A stretch of 10,597 nucleotides of DNA from Pseudomonadales bacterium (GTDB lineage: Bacteria > Pseudomonadota > Gammaproteobacteria > Pseudomonadales > DC-out160). The notes beneath the pieces were generated by a model, which worked only from the letters and a program-made list of their open reading frames with translations, did not search any database and was not told where the DNA came from. The DNA lies in assembly GCA_016765265.1 (NCBI GenBank), contig JAESQG010000169.1, positions 3,460 to 14,056 on the forward strand, in the 5' to 3' direction. Both the position numbers and the translations under genes were made by a program. Every line of letters begins with the position of its first letter. The first letter of the stretch is position 1. This document shows positions 1 through 6,214 of the stretch, one piece after another.

Positions 1-45
1 GATAGGCGCAGCGGCTGAGATACATTCCGTCTTACCTGTAGATTT

Positions 46-558
46 TTACTCAGTCTCTCCATCAAAATAATGCGCCTTGCTTAAGAGGAATCTACACTCT
101 GGGGATTTTGATGTTTTCTTTCTGGATTGAATAACCAGGCTATTATTTTCTAGTTTAATGGTGAACCCACCATTGCGGCGATCTACGTTTAATTCCGTGC
201 TGTCTTTTGCATTAATTTTATTTTGAAACAAAATGGATTTAAATGTTTCTGATGGATGATCTATATAGAATTCGTCGACATAGCCTAACGAGTCCACATT
301 AAGTGATACAAAGGTTGTTTGTTCGCTAATATAAAGATCTGCCGTACAGATTCTAAATCCGGATCCGCCTGTTAATGTAATTCTGCCTGATCCGCTTTCG
401 AGTAGTTTGACCTGCTCTTGGATGAGTTGAACGAATTCTTGGTGTAGTGCGCCATTCCTTCTTTCGATCTGAATGATATTGGAGTCGCCGCCCAGAACCA
501 AACCCGTGGCGGCGATGCTAGATATTACCAATGCATGTAGTAGGTAGTTATTTTTCAT
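46..558 (-). CDS. Small exported protein of unknown function
   Basis: I do not recognise this 170-residue protein. It has a short basic N-terminus and a hydrophobic stretch at about residues 5-23, which fits a Sec signal peptide or a single membrane anchor; the rest is hydrophilic. Residues 30-55 look helical and charged. The remainder is beta-like, with a Gly/Ser/Thr-rich patch at 56-68 and only two cysteines, C71 and C155, which could form a disulfide in the periplasm. The ATG at 558 is the natural start because the hydrophobic segment follows at once, although the Shine-Dalgarno match is weak. It lies 39 bp downstream of the coiled-coil/hydrolase-like gene on the same strand, so the two are probably co-transcribed and may act together at the envelope. 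The reading frame is intact and ends in TAA. An envelope location is fairly secure; the function is unknown. Confidence 0.72.
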   Translation of the reverse strand: MKNNYLLHALVISSIAATGLVLGGDSNIIQIERRNGALHQEFVQLIQEQVKLLESGSGRITLTGGSGFRICTADLYISEQTTFVSLNVDSLGYVDEFYIDHPSETFKSILFQNKINAKDSTELNVDRRNGGFTIKLENNSLVIQSRKKTSKSPECRFLLSKAHYFDGETE

Positions 559-597
559 GTCTTATTACGGCGTTTGTTGTCATTTTTATTTATAAGT

Positions 598-2025
598 TTA
601 ACGAACATGATCAACGAGTAAGTTGGGCAAGCGACTAACAGCGTCAGATAAAATCATCTGGTGAGCATCTTCGCTGCCCTCATAAAATTCACGTTTTTGG
701 TTGGCTTTAGTGTTATCACTTGCGATCTTAAATTTACCCGTCGAGGTTATTCCCTGCATCGGCTTTCCTTCGCCATTTGACAGGAGTAATTCTTTGTAAT
801 AGTCAAAAGGCGCTTGCGAGTCTTTCTGCCAACGATTATAAAAGTGGGCTACATTGGCGGTAATCTGTCTGGGTTTTGATGCCTTAATGCAATTGGCATA
901 AAGATCGTTGCTTTGCCTGTCGCCTCTGGGCAACTGGCAAGGCTGCTTTTCGGTTTCGAAAACAATATTAGCGCGAAGATTGCCATTTCCTACTGGATCA
1001 AGTGCCACAAGAAGGTCTATTTTACGATTGAGAGTGGCCGCAATTCCCGTTGCAACTGTTATGACTGCACCGCCTCCTAATCCATGACCAATTAAGATCA
1101 GTTTTGATGATGATGGGATTTTCTTTAAATCCTCCTCAAACTGCTTTGCAAATTGGCCAATATTTGCTTCGTCATCTGACAACGGGCCACCGTAAATATT
1201 GTTCCAATGACCTTCGATATACACCGCTCCATAAGATTCAACCCAGTCTTTTAATTGGAGAGAAGACTCAATGTCGGGGTCGTCTGATCCTGATATGGCA
1301 TAGACGTATGCATTAGCGGCTTTGGGTGCTTCTTTTTTTGCGATTGGCCCTAGCTGGGATTCTTGTTCGGCGATTTTACGCAATATAAGTACGTCGTTAT
1401 TTAGTTTTTTTACTTTTCTTTTGAATTTATACAGTTTGTTTTTCGACGCTAAGAGTTTGGGTTTTAGTCTGTGTTTTTCCTGAATAAAGCTGACTATACG
1501 AGGGTCCGAATCTATGACGGAGTCCTCAGAATCAAATTCTAATCGCTCAATATCTTTTTCTGCCCATTTTAATTTTTGAATTGCAATCTGTTTTCGCAAC
1601 GTAATTTCCGTCATCTCTGCTTTGATCAGTATTGCTTCATTCTTGTTGGTTTCTAATTTAAGTCGAGTCTTAGCGCGTATGATCTCTTTTTCAATTTTTT
1701 TAACGGCATGAGATTTCTTCTTCATTTTTCTTTTTGTGGATATCAGTAGGCGTCTAAGTGTTTGACGTTCTTGCATTACTATTTTTCGTGTTTTATCTGT
1801 ATTTTCTTGGTTAGATTTAAGTTTACCTTCAATGTAACGTACATCTTTTCGTGCATTATTAAGGTTGCTATTAGCACTTTCTATAATGGTTTCTTTTGTT
1901 TTGATCTCTCGTGCTATTGACTGCGCAGCGTAGACCTCTATTGAAACTTGAACGTAAACGATTGTCACTAGCGTGAGCAGAAGAGCCTTCATGTAGGGAG
2001 TCGAGTTATTCGAAGGTGTTCTCAT
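598..2025 (-). CDS. Membrane-anchored coiled-coil protein with degenerate alpha/beta-hydrolase domain
   Basis: From the ATG at 2025 this is 475 residues. A hydrophobic segment at about 12-34 is a signal peptide or inner-membrane anchor. Residues about 36-225 are rich in Lys, Glu and Arg with heptad-like spacing, predicting a long coiled coil. Residues about 238-475 resemble an alpha/beta-hydrolase (lipase/esterase-like) domain: a strand-turn motif GHGLGGG at 313-319, LDPVG with Asp343, and a late DAHQM with His455. In active enzymes the elbow is G-x-S-x-G; here the serine position is glycine (codon GGA), so Asp and His candidates remain but the nucleophile does not. A catalytic role is therefore doubtful, and binding or scaffolding is more likely. 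Two cysteines lie in the C-terminal domain, at about 363 and 379. The frame is open up to a TTG at 2055, but the ATG at 2025 has AGGA five bases upstream. The small exported gene follows after 39 bp. The fold assignment rests on motifs only. Confidence 0.75.
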   Translation of the reverse strand: MRTPSNNSTPYMKALLLTLVTIVYVQVSIEVYAAQSIAREIKTKETIIESANSNLNNARKDVRYIEGKLKSNQENTDKTRKIVMQERQTLRRLLISTKRKMKKKSHAVKKIEKEIIRAKTRLKLETNKNEAILIKAEMTEITLRKQIAIQKLKWAEKDIERLEFDSEDSVIDSDPRIVSFIQEKHRLKPKLLASKNKLYKFKRKVKKLNNDVLILRKIAEQESQLGPIAKKEAPKAANAYVYAISGSDDPDIESSLQLKDWVESYGAVYIEGHWNNIYGGPLSDDEANIGQFAKQFEEDLKKIPSSSKLILIGHGLGGGAVITVATGIAATLNRKIDLLVALDPVGNGNLRANIVFETEKQPCQLPRGDRQSNDLYANCIKASKPRQITANVAHFYNRWQKDSQAPFDYYKELLLSNGEGKPMQGITSTGKFKIASDNTKANQKREFYEGSEDAHQMILSDAVSRLPNLLVDHVR

Positions 2026-2030
2026 GGTCT

Positions 2031-2034
2031 TCCT
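2031..2034 (-). promoter_or_regulatory. Ribosome binding site that decides the start of the coiled-coil/hydrolase-like gene
   Basis: On the minus strand AGGA (within ATAGGAAG) lies five bases before the ATG at 2023-2025, a near-ideal Shine-Dalgarno position. The frame is also open to a TTG at 2053-2055, but that codon sits inside a perfect hairpin and lacks a comparable site, so the ATG is the better start. A third candidate ATG at 1990-1992 has no Shine-Dalgarno sequence. Confidence 0.65.
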
Positions 2035-2045
2035 ATTTCTTTTTA

Positions 2046-2077
2046 TTTTAGCCAAAACGGATGTGTTTTGGCTAAAA
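2046..2077. promoter_or_regulatory. Perfect 13-bp inverted repeat in the leader of the coiled-coil/hydrolase-like gene
   Basis: TTTTAGCCAAAAC (2046-2058) is exactly complementary to GTTTTGGCTAAAA (2065-2077), with a six-base loop at 2059-2064. The hairpin ends about 20 bases before the ATG at 2025 and just before its ribosome binding site, so on the minus-strand transcript it would be a 5'-leader stem-loop. As DNA it could equally be an operator for a dimeric repressor. It is not followed by a U-run on the minus strand, and no gene reads into it on the plus strand, so an intrinsic terminator is unlikely. Its presence is certain; its role is inferred. Confidence 0.6.
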
Positions 2078-2102
2078 TTCAGGGCTTACCCTTTTGTATG
2101 TA

Positions 2103-2120
2103 GGTCACTATCTTTTGACC
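2103..2120. promoter_or_regulatory. Possible operator half-sites upstream of the leftward operon
   Basis: GGTCA (2103-2107) and TGACC (2116-2120) form an inverted repeat with an eight-base spacer, about 80 bp upstream of the ATG at 2025. The size and spacing resemble a binding site for a dimeric regulator. A five-base arm can arise by chance, and I could not identify a convincing -35/-10 pair beside it. Confidence 0.2.
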
Positions 2121-2160
2121 ACTGGGGCTTAGTTCAACGTTCTTGATGTTCATCCGCCTT

Positions 2161-2221
2161 GTCTATGTATCGGTCTATGTATCGGTCTATTTTAAGGGTC
2201 TATGTACCGGCCTATGAGACG
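2161..2221. repeat. 12-bp tandem repeat, about five copies
   Basis: The unit GTCTATGTATCG occurs twice exactly (2161-2172, 2173-2184). It is followed by a degraded 13-base copy (2185-2197), a one-mismatch copy GTCTATGTACCG (2198-2209) and a diverged copy GCCTATGAGACG (2210-2221). The first two copies are identical and the later ones have drifted, which fits tandem duplication by replication slippage. It lies in the long non-coding gap and does not overlap a gene. Spacing is too short for CRISPR and no spacers are present. It could be an array of binding sites, but nothing shows this directly. Confidence 0.85.
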
Positions 2222-2445
2222 ATTTTAATGAAAAAGTGAGATGAATCCAAATGCAGCTTATCATTCCGTTCGATGTAGCCTAACATGATGGCTTCTTGTC
2301 GCCCTCCTATATTGCTTTCATAAATGACTATAAATCAAGTAATTAGCACCTTTAACGTTAAATTTGTTAAGACAGTACCTTCGTGTCCAATACGGCTTAA
2401 GTATGAGTTGCTGTTAAGCTCTAAGTGCCATCGATCTGTAAGATA

Positions 2446-2470
2446 GGTGAAGCATTCAGCTGAATTCACC
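2446..2470. repeat. Imperfect dyad containing a 12-bp palindrome
   Basis: GGTGAA (2446-2451) pairs with TTCACC (2465-2470), and the interior holds a self-complementary ATTCAGCTGAAT (2454-2465) in a register shifted by three bases. As RNA it would fold only with a bulge, and the two pairings share a base. As DNA it could be a dimeric regulator site. It is far from both flanking genes (about 340 bp from the kinase start), so any regulatory role is a guess. Confidence 0.3.
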
Positions 2471-2770
2471 CGAACCCACATTAGCAGTTTAACTAAGTAG
2501 CTGAATAGACTGGATTAGCTATATATTGAGCTACATTGCAGTTTTTCAAAATATCCCATCCCACCATCAGCAGCCGTTTTTTTATGTTTACAAAAAGATT
2601 CATTATTCCTAAGTAAAGTTACGTTTTCCTGACGATGGATTGGCGTAAATTAACGATCATTTACTGACGTGATATCTAAAAAACTTAAAAAAAATAACAC
2701 CTTAGCTAATAAAAGCGGCGCAAATTATTGAGTGAAGTCTACTCTTATTGAAGAGCATTGTAATTTTTTA

Positions 2771-2798
2771 ACGGCTAATGTGTAGCTGAATTAGCCGT
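2771..2798. promoter_or_regulatory. 9-bp inverted repeat upstream of the histidine kinase
   Basis: ACGGCTAAT (2771-2779) is perfectly complementary to ATTAGCCGT (2790-2798) with a ten-base loop. It ends 13 bases before the kinase ATG at 2812, in the region where a ribosome binding site would be expected, and no good Shine-Dalgarno sequence is visible. It could be a leader hairpin controlling translation or an operator. It shares the core GGCTAA with the hairpin at 2046-2077 on the other side of the same gap, which may be coincidence. Confidence 0.45.
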
Positions 2799-2811
2799 AA
2801 GTATTTTATCT

Positions 2812-5244
2812 ATGACGGACCACGACCATACTCGTTTCAGAATTAGCTCCTCGCTAGCAGCAAAACTGCTGCGTACCATTATGGGTATCTATTTCGTCAT
2901 CGCTATGTCGACCACTTCTGTTCAATTAATCCTTGAGTATCACAATGAAAAAAAACGTTTAGGAGAAGCCGTTAGTAAAGTAGCTGAAACCTTTAAGCCG
3001 ATATTTTCGCAGGCAGTGTGGAATCTGGACGATGAACAAATGGAATCCAGTGTCGACGGTGTAATGTTGAACGACTATGTGTTGGGTGTAAAACTCATTG
3101 ATGAGGGGGGTGAACTACTGGCCAAAAAAGGATTAGTCAGGAATGAAGCAGGTCAAGCAGTGGAGATTATCGGTGATAAAGAATTAATATCTAGCCGCTT
3201 TTCAAAAGGGCGATTTAGCAAGCTATTTGAATATGGCAGTGAAGTGACATTTGAGAGTCAATTCCGCGGGCGTGTACTGGTGGGGAGACTCGTGCTCTAT
3301 TCCAGTTCTGACATTGTGTTAGATCAAGCGGCTTATACCTTCTTTATCACTATCATCAATGCCGTCATTAAGACGCTTTTTCTTTGGTTTATCGCGTTTA
3401 TTATTATTCACCGTATTGTAGCGAAACCGCTGACTCTGTTGACTCAAGCGATTAATGATCTTAACCCTAACTCGAAAGCGATATATGAAACCGATCTTAA
3501 GTTAGCAAATTCTACATTGATCCGGAATAAGGATGAGCTAGGTGTGCTAGTGCGGGCATTTTTAACGATGAAAGAAGCCCTATTTTTGCGTAACAAGGAA
3601 ATTATTGATTATCAAGGGCATCTCGAAGAAAAAGTGGAGGCGCGCACTGCCGAGCTTCAAAAAGCCTCGTTAGCTAAAAGCGAATTTTTGGCTAACATGA
3701 GTCACGAGATTAGGACGCCGATGAATGGTGTTTTAGGTATGATTGAATTGTTAAAAGATACGGGGCTTGATCGAAAACAAATGCAATATGTCAGTACGGT
3801 GCAAAATTCTGGCAACGCTCTACTCTCTGTTATCAATGATGTGTTGGATTATTCTAAAATTGAAGCCGGTAAAATGACAATTGAGGAAGTCGACTTTGAT
3901 TTGGAGGCACTTATAGATGAGTGCGCCATGATTTTTGCCTTTAAGGCCAGCGATAAAAATTTGCATTTTATCGCATCTGTGGAGCATAGGGCGCCCATAT
4001 CAATCAATGCTGATCCCACTCGCTTGCGCCAAGTAATAATGAATCTATTAGGGAATGCGTTTAAATTTACCGAACAAGGTGAAGTCAGTTTACATGTTGC
4101 CTGTATTGATCGGGAGGATCCTAATGAAATGCTTTATCGTTTTAGTGTTTGCGATACGGGGATTGGTCTTGATGAAAATGAGCGCGATCAATTATTTAAG
4201 TCCTTTTCTCAGGCGGATTCCTCTACCACTAGAAAATACGGGGGCTCCGGTCTGGGATTAGCCATCAGTAAACAATTGGTTGAATTGATGGGGGGAGAAA
4301 TCGGGGTTAATAGTGAAAAAGGCGTTGGCTCCACATTTTGGTTTACGCTAAAAATACATAAAGCTGTCGAAAACATTCATGTTTTAGGGCAAGGGAATGT
4401 TGAGGTGCTCAAGGGCCGCCGTGTCTTGCTCGTAGATGATCACGCTGCCTTTAATGAAGTGATGAGTAGCCGGTTGACTGCTTTGGGTATGGAGGTAACG
4501 GTGGTGATGACTGGAGAAGCCGCTTTACAAACGATAATCTCTTCGCAGGAAGAGAATAAACCTTTCGATGTTGCCTTGCTTGATTATATGATGCCAGAAA
4601 TGAATGGAATAGAGTTGGCTCGTAGTATACACGAACTAAATTTCGATCCTCCGATTAAACAAGTATTGATAAGCGCCGCTCGGGGTACTATAGAAACTCG
4701 CGATTACGAGGGCACCGATATTTTGTGTGCGATTGAGAAGCCAGTGTCTCAGCGGGCCTTAAGAGATGAGCTAGTTGAGCTTTTTGGTGGCAAAGCTTAT
4801 GGTGAAGTGACCCTGGATAAAACCAGTGACAAAATTGACTATTCCCATATGAATGTTTTAGTGGCCGAAGACAATCAGGTTAATCAAATGGTGATTATCG
4901 GTCTATTGAGTAAAATTGGTATTCGGCCGGCAATTGCCAATAATGGATTAGAAGCGGTGGATCTATACGCCAATAATCTGAAGCCCTTTGATCTGATATT
5001 GATGGATGTAGAAATGCCGATTCTCGATGGATGGGGGGCCACAAAACGAGTCAGATCCCTGGGAAGAAAGCGATCTAACGGTGGGGATGTCTTAATTGTT
5101 GCGCTAAGTGCTCATGCTATGATGGATAAGCGAGACTATGCTGGTGATATTGGAATGGACGATTATTTAGCGAAGCCGGTAAGATTAAAAGATCTTATAA
5201 AGACTTTTGAGAATTTCGGCTTTCGAGGGAAGCACTTAGGATAA
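2812..5244 (+). CDS. Hybrid sensor histidine kinase with HAMP and two receiver domains
   Basis: This 810-residue inner-membrane protein senses an unknown periplasmic signal and feeds a multistep phosphorelay. In order: transmembrane segment (about 22-41); a periplasmic sensor of about 130 residues containing AVWNLDDEQ (68-76); second transmembrane segment (about 176-200); HAMP-like linker ending with DELG (241-244); short coiled coil; H-box SHEIRTP with phosphorylatable His298; ATPase domain with N-box Asn415, G1 box DTGIG (448-452), F-box near 462-469 and G2 box GGSGLGL (477-483). Receiver 1 spans about 536-655 (acidic pair D542/D543, phospho-acceptor D591, K643) and receiver 2 about 680-800 (E686/D687, D732, K788). 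All key residues are present, so both receivers look active. There is no HPt domain and no neighbouring regulator gene, so the partner must be elsewhere. The ATG at 2812 precedes the membrane segment but has a poor ribosome binding site; an upstream in-frame stop at 2776-2778 limits extension. Confidence 0.95.
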   Translation: MTDHDHTRFRISSSLAAKLLRTIMGIYFVIAMSTTSVQLILEYHNEKKRLGEAVSKVAETFKPIFSQAVWNLDDEQMESSVDGVMLNDYVLGVKLIDEGGELLAKKGLVRNEAGQAVEIIGDKELISSRFSKGRFSKLFEYGSEVTFESQFRGRVLVGRLVLYSSSDIVLDQAAYTFFITIINAVIKTLFLWFIAFIIIHRIVAKPLTLLTQAINDLNPNSKAIYETDLKLANSTLIRNKDELGVLVRAFLTMKEALFLRNKEIIDYQGHLEEKVEARTAELQKASLAKSEFLANMSHEIRTPMNGVLGMIELLKDTGLDRKQMQYVSTVQNSGNALLSVINDVLDYSKIEAGKMTIEEVDFDLEALIDECAMIFAFKASDKNLHFIASVEHRAPISINADPTRLRQVIMNLLGNAFKFTEQGEVSLHVACIDREDPNEMLYRFSVCDTGIGLDENERDQLFKSFSQADSSTTRKYGGSGLGLAISKQLVELMGGEIGVNSEKGVGSTFWFTLKIHKAVENIHVLGQGNVEVLKGRRVLLVDDHAAFNEVMSSRLTALGMEVTVVMTGEAALQTIISSQEENKPFDVALLDYMMPEMNGIELARSIHELNFDPPIKQVLISAARGTIETRDYEGTDILCAIEKPVSQRALRDELVELFGGKAYGEVTLDKTSDKIDYSHMNVLVAEDNQVNQMVIIGLLSKIGIRPAIANNGLEAVDLYANNLKPFDLILMDVEMPILDGWGATKRVRSLGRKRSNGGDVLIVALSAHAMMDKRDYAGDIGMDDYLAKPVRLKDLIKTFENFGFRGKHLG

Positions 5245-5300
5245 GTAGTTGAGCTTAGATTTAGTAATTGAGCTTAGATTTAGTAATTGAGCTTAGATTC
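5244..5300. repeat. 19-bp tandem repeat, three copies, spanning the convergent gene ends
   Basis: The unit AGTAATTGAGCTTAGATTT occurs at 5263-5281, with single-base variants at 5244-5262 (G for A at the fifth base) and 5282-5300 (final T to C). It begins at the last base of the kinase stop codon and ends inside the binding-protein gene, whose last six residues (ESKLNY) are encoded by the third copy. Because 19 is not a multiple of three, the earlier copies could not extend that protein in frame. The simplest reading is that the 3' end of the binding-protein gene was duplicated outwards into the gap. No hairpin terminator is visible between these convergent genes. Confidence 0.9.
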
Positions 5301-6074
5301 CCAAAGTATAAAATACTCTTCCAGTAGTAAATCGTAACTACCATCTAGTTGAACCTCATTAACGCGTTTGGAAAAATGCTCGATATACTGATGACAAGTC
5401 GAATTTTTGGGGATCGCTAGATACTCATTAATAACCATCAGAGGCGCTGTTTTGTGAATTATCATATCGTCAAATCCTGTTAATCTAGTGTAAAGTATCG
5501 TGGTCATTAGGGGGCCGAGTAGGTAGTCGATACGGCCAAGATTAAGTTTATTGAAATTTTGTTTCATAGTGCGAGCTTGCTCTATCTGTAGCTGTTCTTT
5601 GGCAAAGGTATCGAATATTTTCCCGAAACTCGTTCCCAATGTGACGCCGCCAATTTTTCCTGATAAGTCCTGCCATTCTTGGTAATGAAAAGTACGGTCT
5701 GTTGAGGTAAAAACCGATTGTACTGAAGGGGTGATGGGGGGCTCTATAAACGTAAGATACCTCTCTCGCTCCAGGTTTTTTCTGACGCCCAAAAGGAGAT
5801 CTAGCTTACCTCGGCGCGCCCTTAACAGGACACGCTTCCACGGCCCACCTTCATCTGCTTGTGCATCGATTTCCACTTCTGCAAACAGTAATTTTGCTAA
5901 TTTAACGTTGGCGCCGACCAGGCCATTTCCAACACGCCAGGTCAGAGGAGGGTAGTTAGGTCCTCCGGAGATCAAAGCCGTTCCATTTTCACATGCATAG
6001 CTAGGTGCTATGAGAAATAGCCATAATAGCGCTGAAATGGTCTGTTTTAAGTAATGCCAGGAGGCGTCGTACAT
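5280..6074 (-). CDS. Periplasmic family 3 solute-binding protein
   Basis: This 264-residue protein has a signal peptide (hydrophobic core about 12-24, likely cleaved after PSYA at 27) and the pattern of the bacterial extracellular solute-binding family 3 (amino-acid-type periplasmic binding proteins). I see an N-terminal strand followed by PNYPPLTW (39-46), GLVGANVKLAKLL (51-63), DLLLGVRKNLERERYL with a downstream FIEPP (92-113), LSGKIGGVTLGT (137-148), GRIDYLLGPL (180-189), and a C-terminal DGSYDLLLEEYF (244-255). The length is normal for the family. C28 and C227 could form a disulfide; the sequence before C28 is not a good lipobox. No permease or ATPase gene is beside it, so it may be an orphan binding protein or ligand sensor rather than part of a local ABC transporter. 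It converges on the kinase, 35 bp apart. The ligand is not predictable. The ATG at 6074 has only a weak upstream GAG. Confidence 0.87.
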   Translation of the reverse strand: MYDASWHYLKQTISALLWLFLIAPSYACENGTALISGGPNYPPLTWRVGNGLVGANVKLAKLLFAEVEIDAQADEGGPWKRVLLRARRGKLDLLLGVRKNLERERYLTFIEPPITPSVQSVFTSTDRTFHYQEWQDLSGKIGGVTLGTSFGKIFDTFAKEQLQIEQARTMKQNFNKLNLGRIDYLLGPLMTTILYTRLTGFDDMIIHKTAPLMVINEYLAIPKNSTCHQYIEHFSKRVNEVQLDGSYDLLLEEYFILWESKLNY

Positions 6075-6089
6075 CCAATAGCTCGTTTT

Positions 6090-6125
6090 GATTGTTTCTT
6101 TTAACCTGATTGTTTCTTTTAGCCT
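6090..6125. repeat. 18-bp tandem repeat, two copies, upstream of the binding-protein gene
   Basis: GATTGTTTCTTTTAACCT (6090-6107) is followed directly by GATTGTTTCTTTTAGCCT (6108-6125), one mismatch. On the minus strand the pair sits 15 to 51 bases before the start codon at 6074, probably in the leader of the binding-protein transcript. Copy-number change here would alter the spacing between promoter and gene, which is a possible but unproven source of expression variation. Confidence 0.85.
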
Positions 6126-6126
6126 T

Positions 6127-6132
6127 AGTATA
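6127..6132 (-). promoter_or_regulatory. Possible -10 element for the binding-protein gene
   Basis: On the minus strand TATACT matches the sigma-70 -10 consensus at five of six positions and lies about 50 bases before the start codon at 6074. At 17-bp spacing the -35 position is poor (CACCAC), so this would be a weak or activated promoter. If real, the 18-bp tandem repeat would lie in the transcribed leader. Confidence 0.25.
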
Positions 6133-6168
6133 GCTGGTGCTTAGAGGATGTGGTGGAGCGCTTAGCAG

Positions 6169-6214
6169 TGAACCATGAGCTTGAACCATGAACCTGAACC
6201 ATGAACCTGAACCA
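6169..6214. repeat. 13-bp tandem repeat, about three and a half copies
   Basis: The units are TGAACCATGAGCT (6169-6181), TGAACCATGAACC (6182-6194 and 6195-6207) and a partial copy from 6208 that stops at the autotransporter stop codon (6215-6217). The unit is itself an internal near-duplication of TGAACC. It fills the start of the 140-bp gap between the autotransporter and the binding-protein gene. No hairpin terminator accompanies it. The frame open on the minus strand through this stretch (6001-6231) is an artefact of the repeat and the overlapping gene. Confidence 0.85.

Larger units (their letters stand above)
2026..2811. other. Divergent intergenic region of 786 bp
   Basis: This gap separates the leftward coiled-coil/hydrolase-like gene from the rightward histidine kinase and should hold both promoters. 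I find no convincing gene in it. It contains, in order: the ribosome binding site and 13-bp hairpin of the leftward gene, a GGTCA-N8-TGACC inverted repeat, the 12-bp tandem repeat, a 12-bp palindrome TTTAACGTTAAA (2351-2362), a 12-bp palindrome ATTCAGCTGAAT (2454-2465) within a larger imperfect dyad (2446-2470), A-tracts at 2678-2694 that may bend DNA or act as an UP-type element, and a 9-bp inverted repeat just before the kinase. No strong sigma-70 -35/-10 pair stands out. A small regulatory RNA cannot be excluded by eye. Confidence 0.6.

Noticed and set aside
1104..1316. Plus-strand open frame inside the hydrolase-like gene
   Set aside because: It lies fully antisense to a well-supported gene, has a low-complexity start (repeated ATG) and no domain pattern. 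The same applies to short frames at 4055-4261, 5731-5955, 6652-6933, 7486-7680, 7596-7841, 9432-9647 and 9665-9883.
598..2025. Active lipase or esterase annotation
   Set aside because: The nucleophile serine of the elbow is glycine, so an enzyme name would overstate the evidence.
2053..2055. TTG as start codon of the coiled-coil/hydrolase-like gene
   Set aside because: It lies inside a perfect hairpin; the ATG at 2025 has a well-placed AGGA site and directly precedes the hydrophobic segment.
2161..2221. CRISPR array
   Set aside because: Units are 12 bp and directly adjacent with no spacers, and there are no cas genes.
5245..5279. Intrinsic terminator between the convergent genes
   Set aside because: The gap consists of direct repeats and has no inverted repeat with a T-run.
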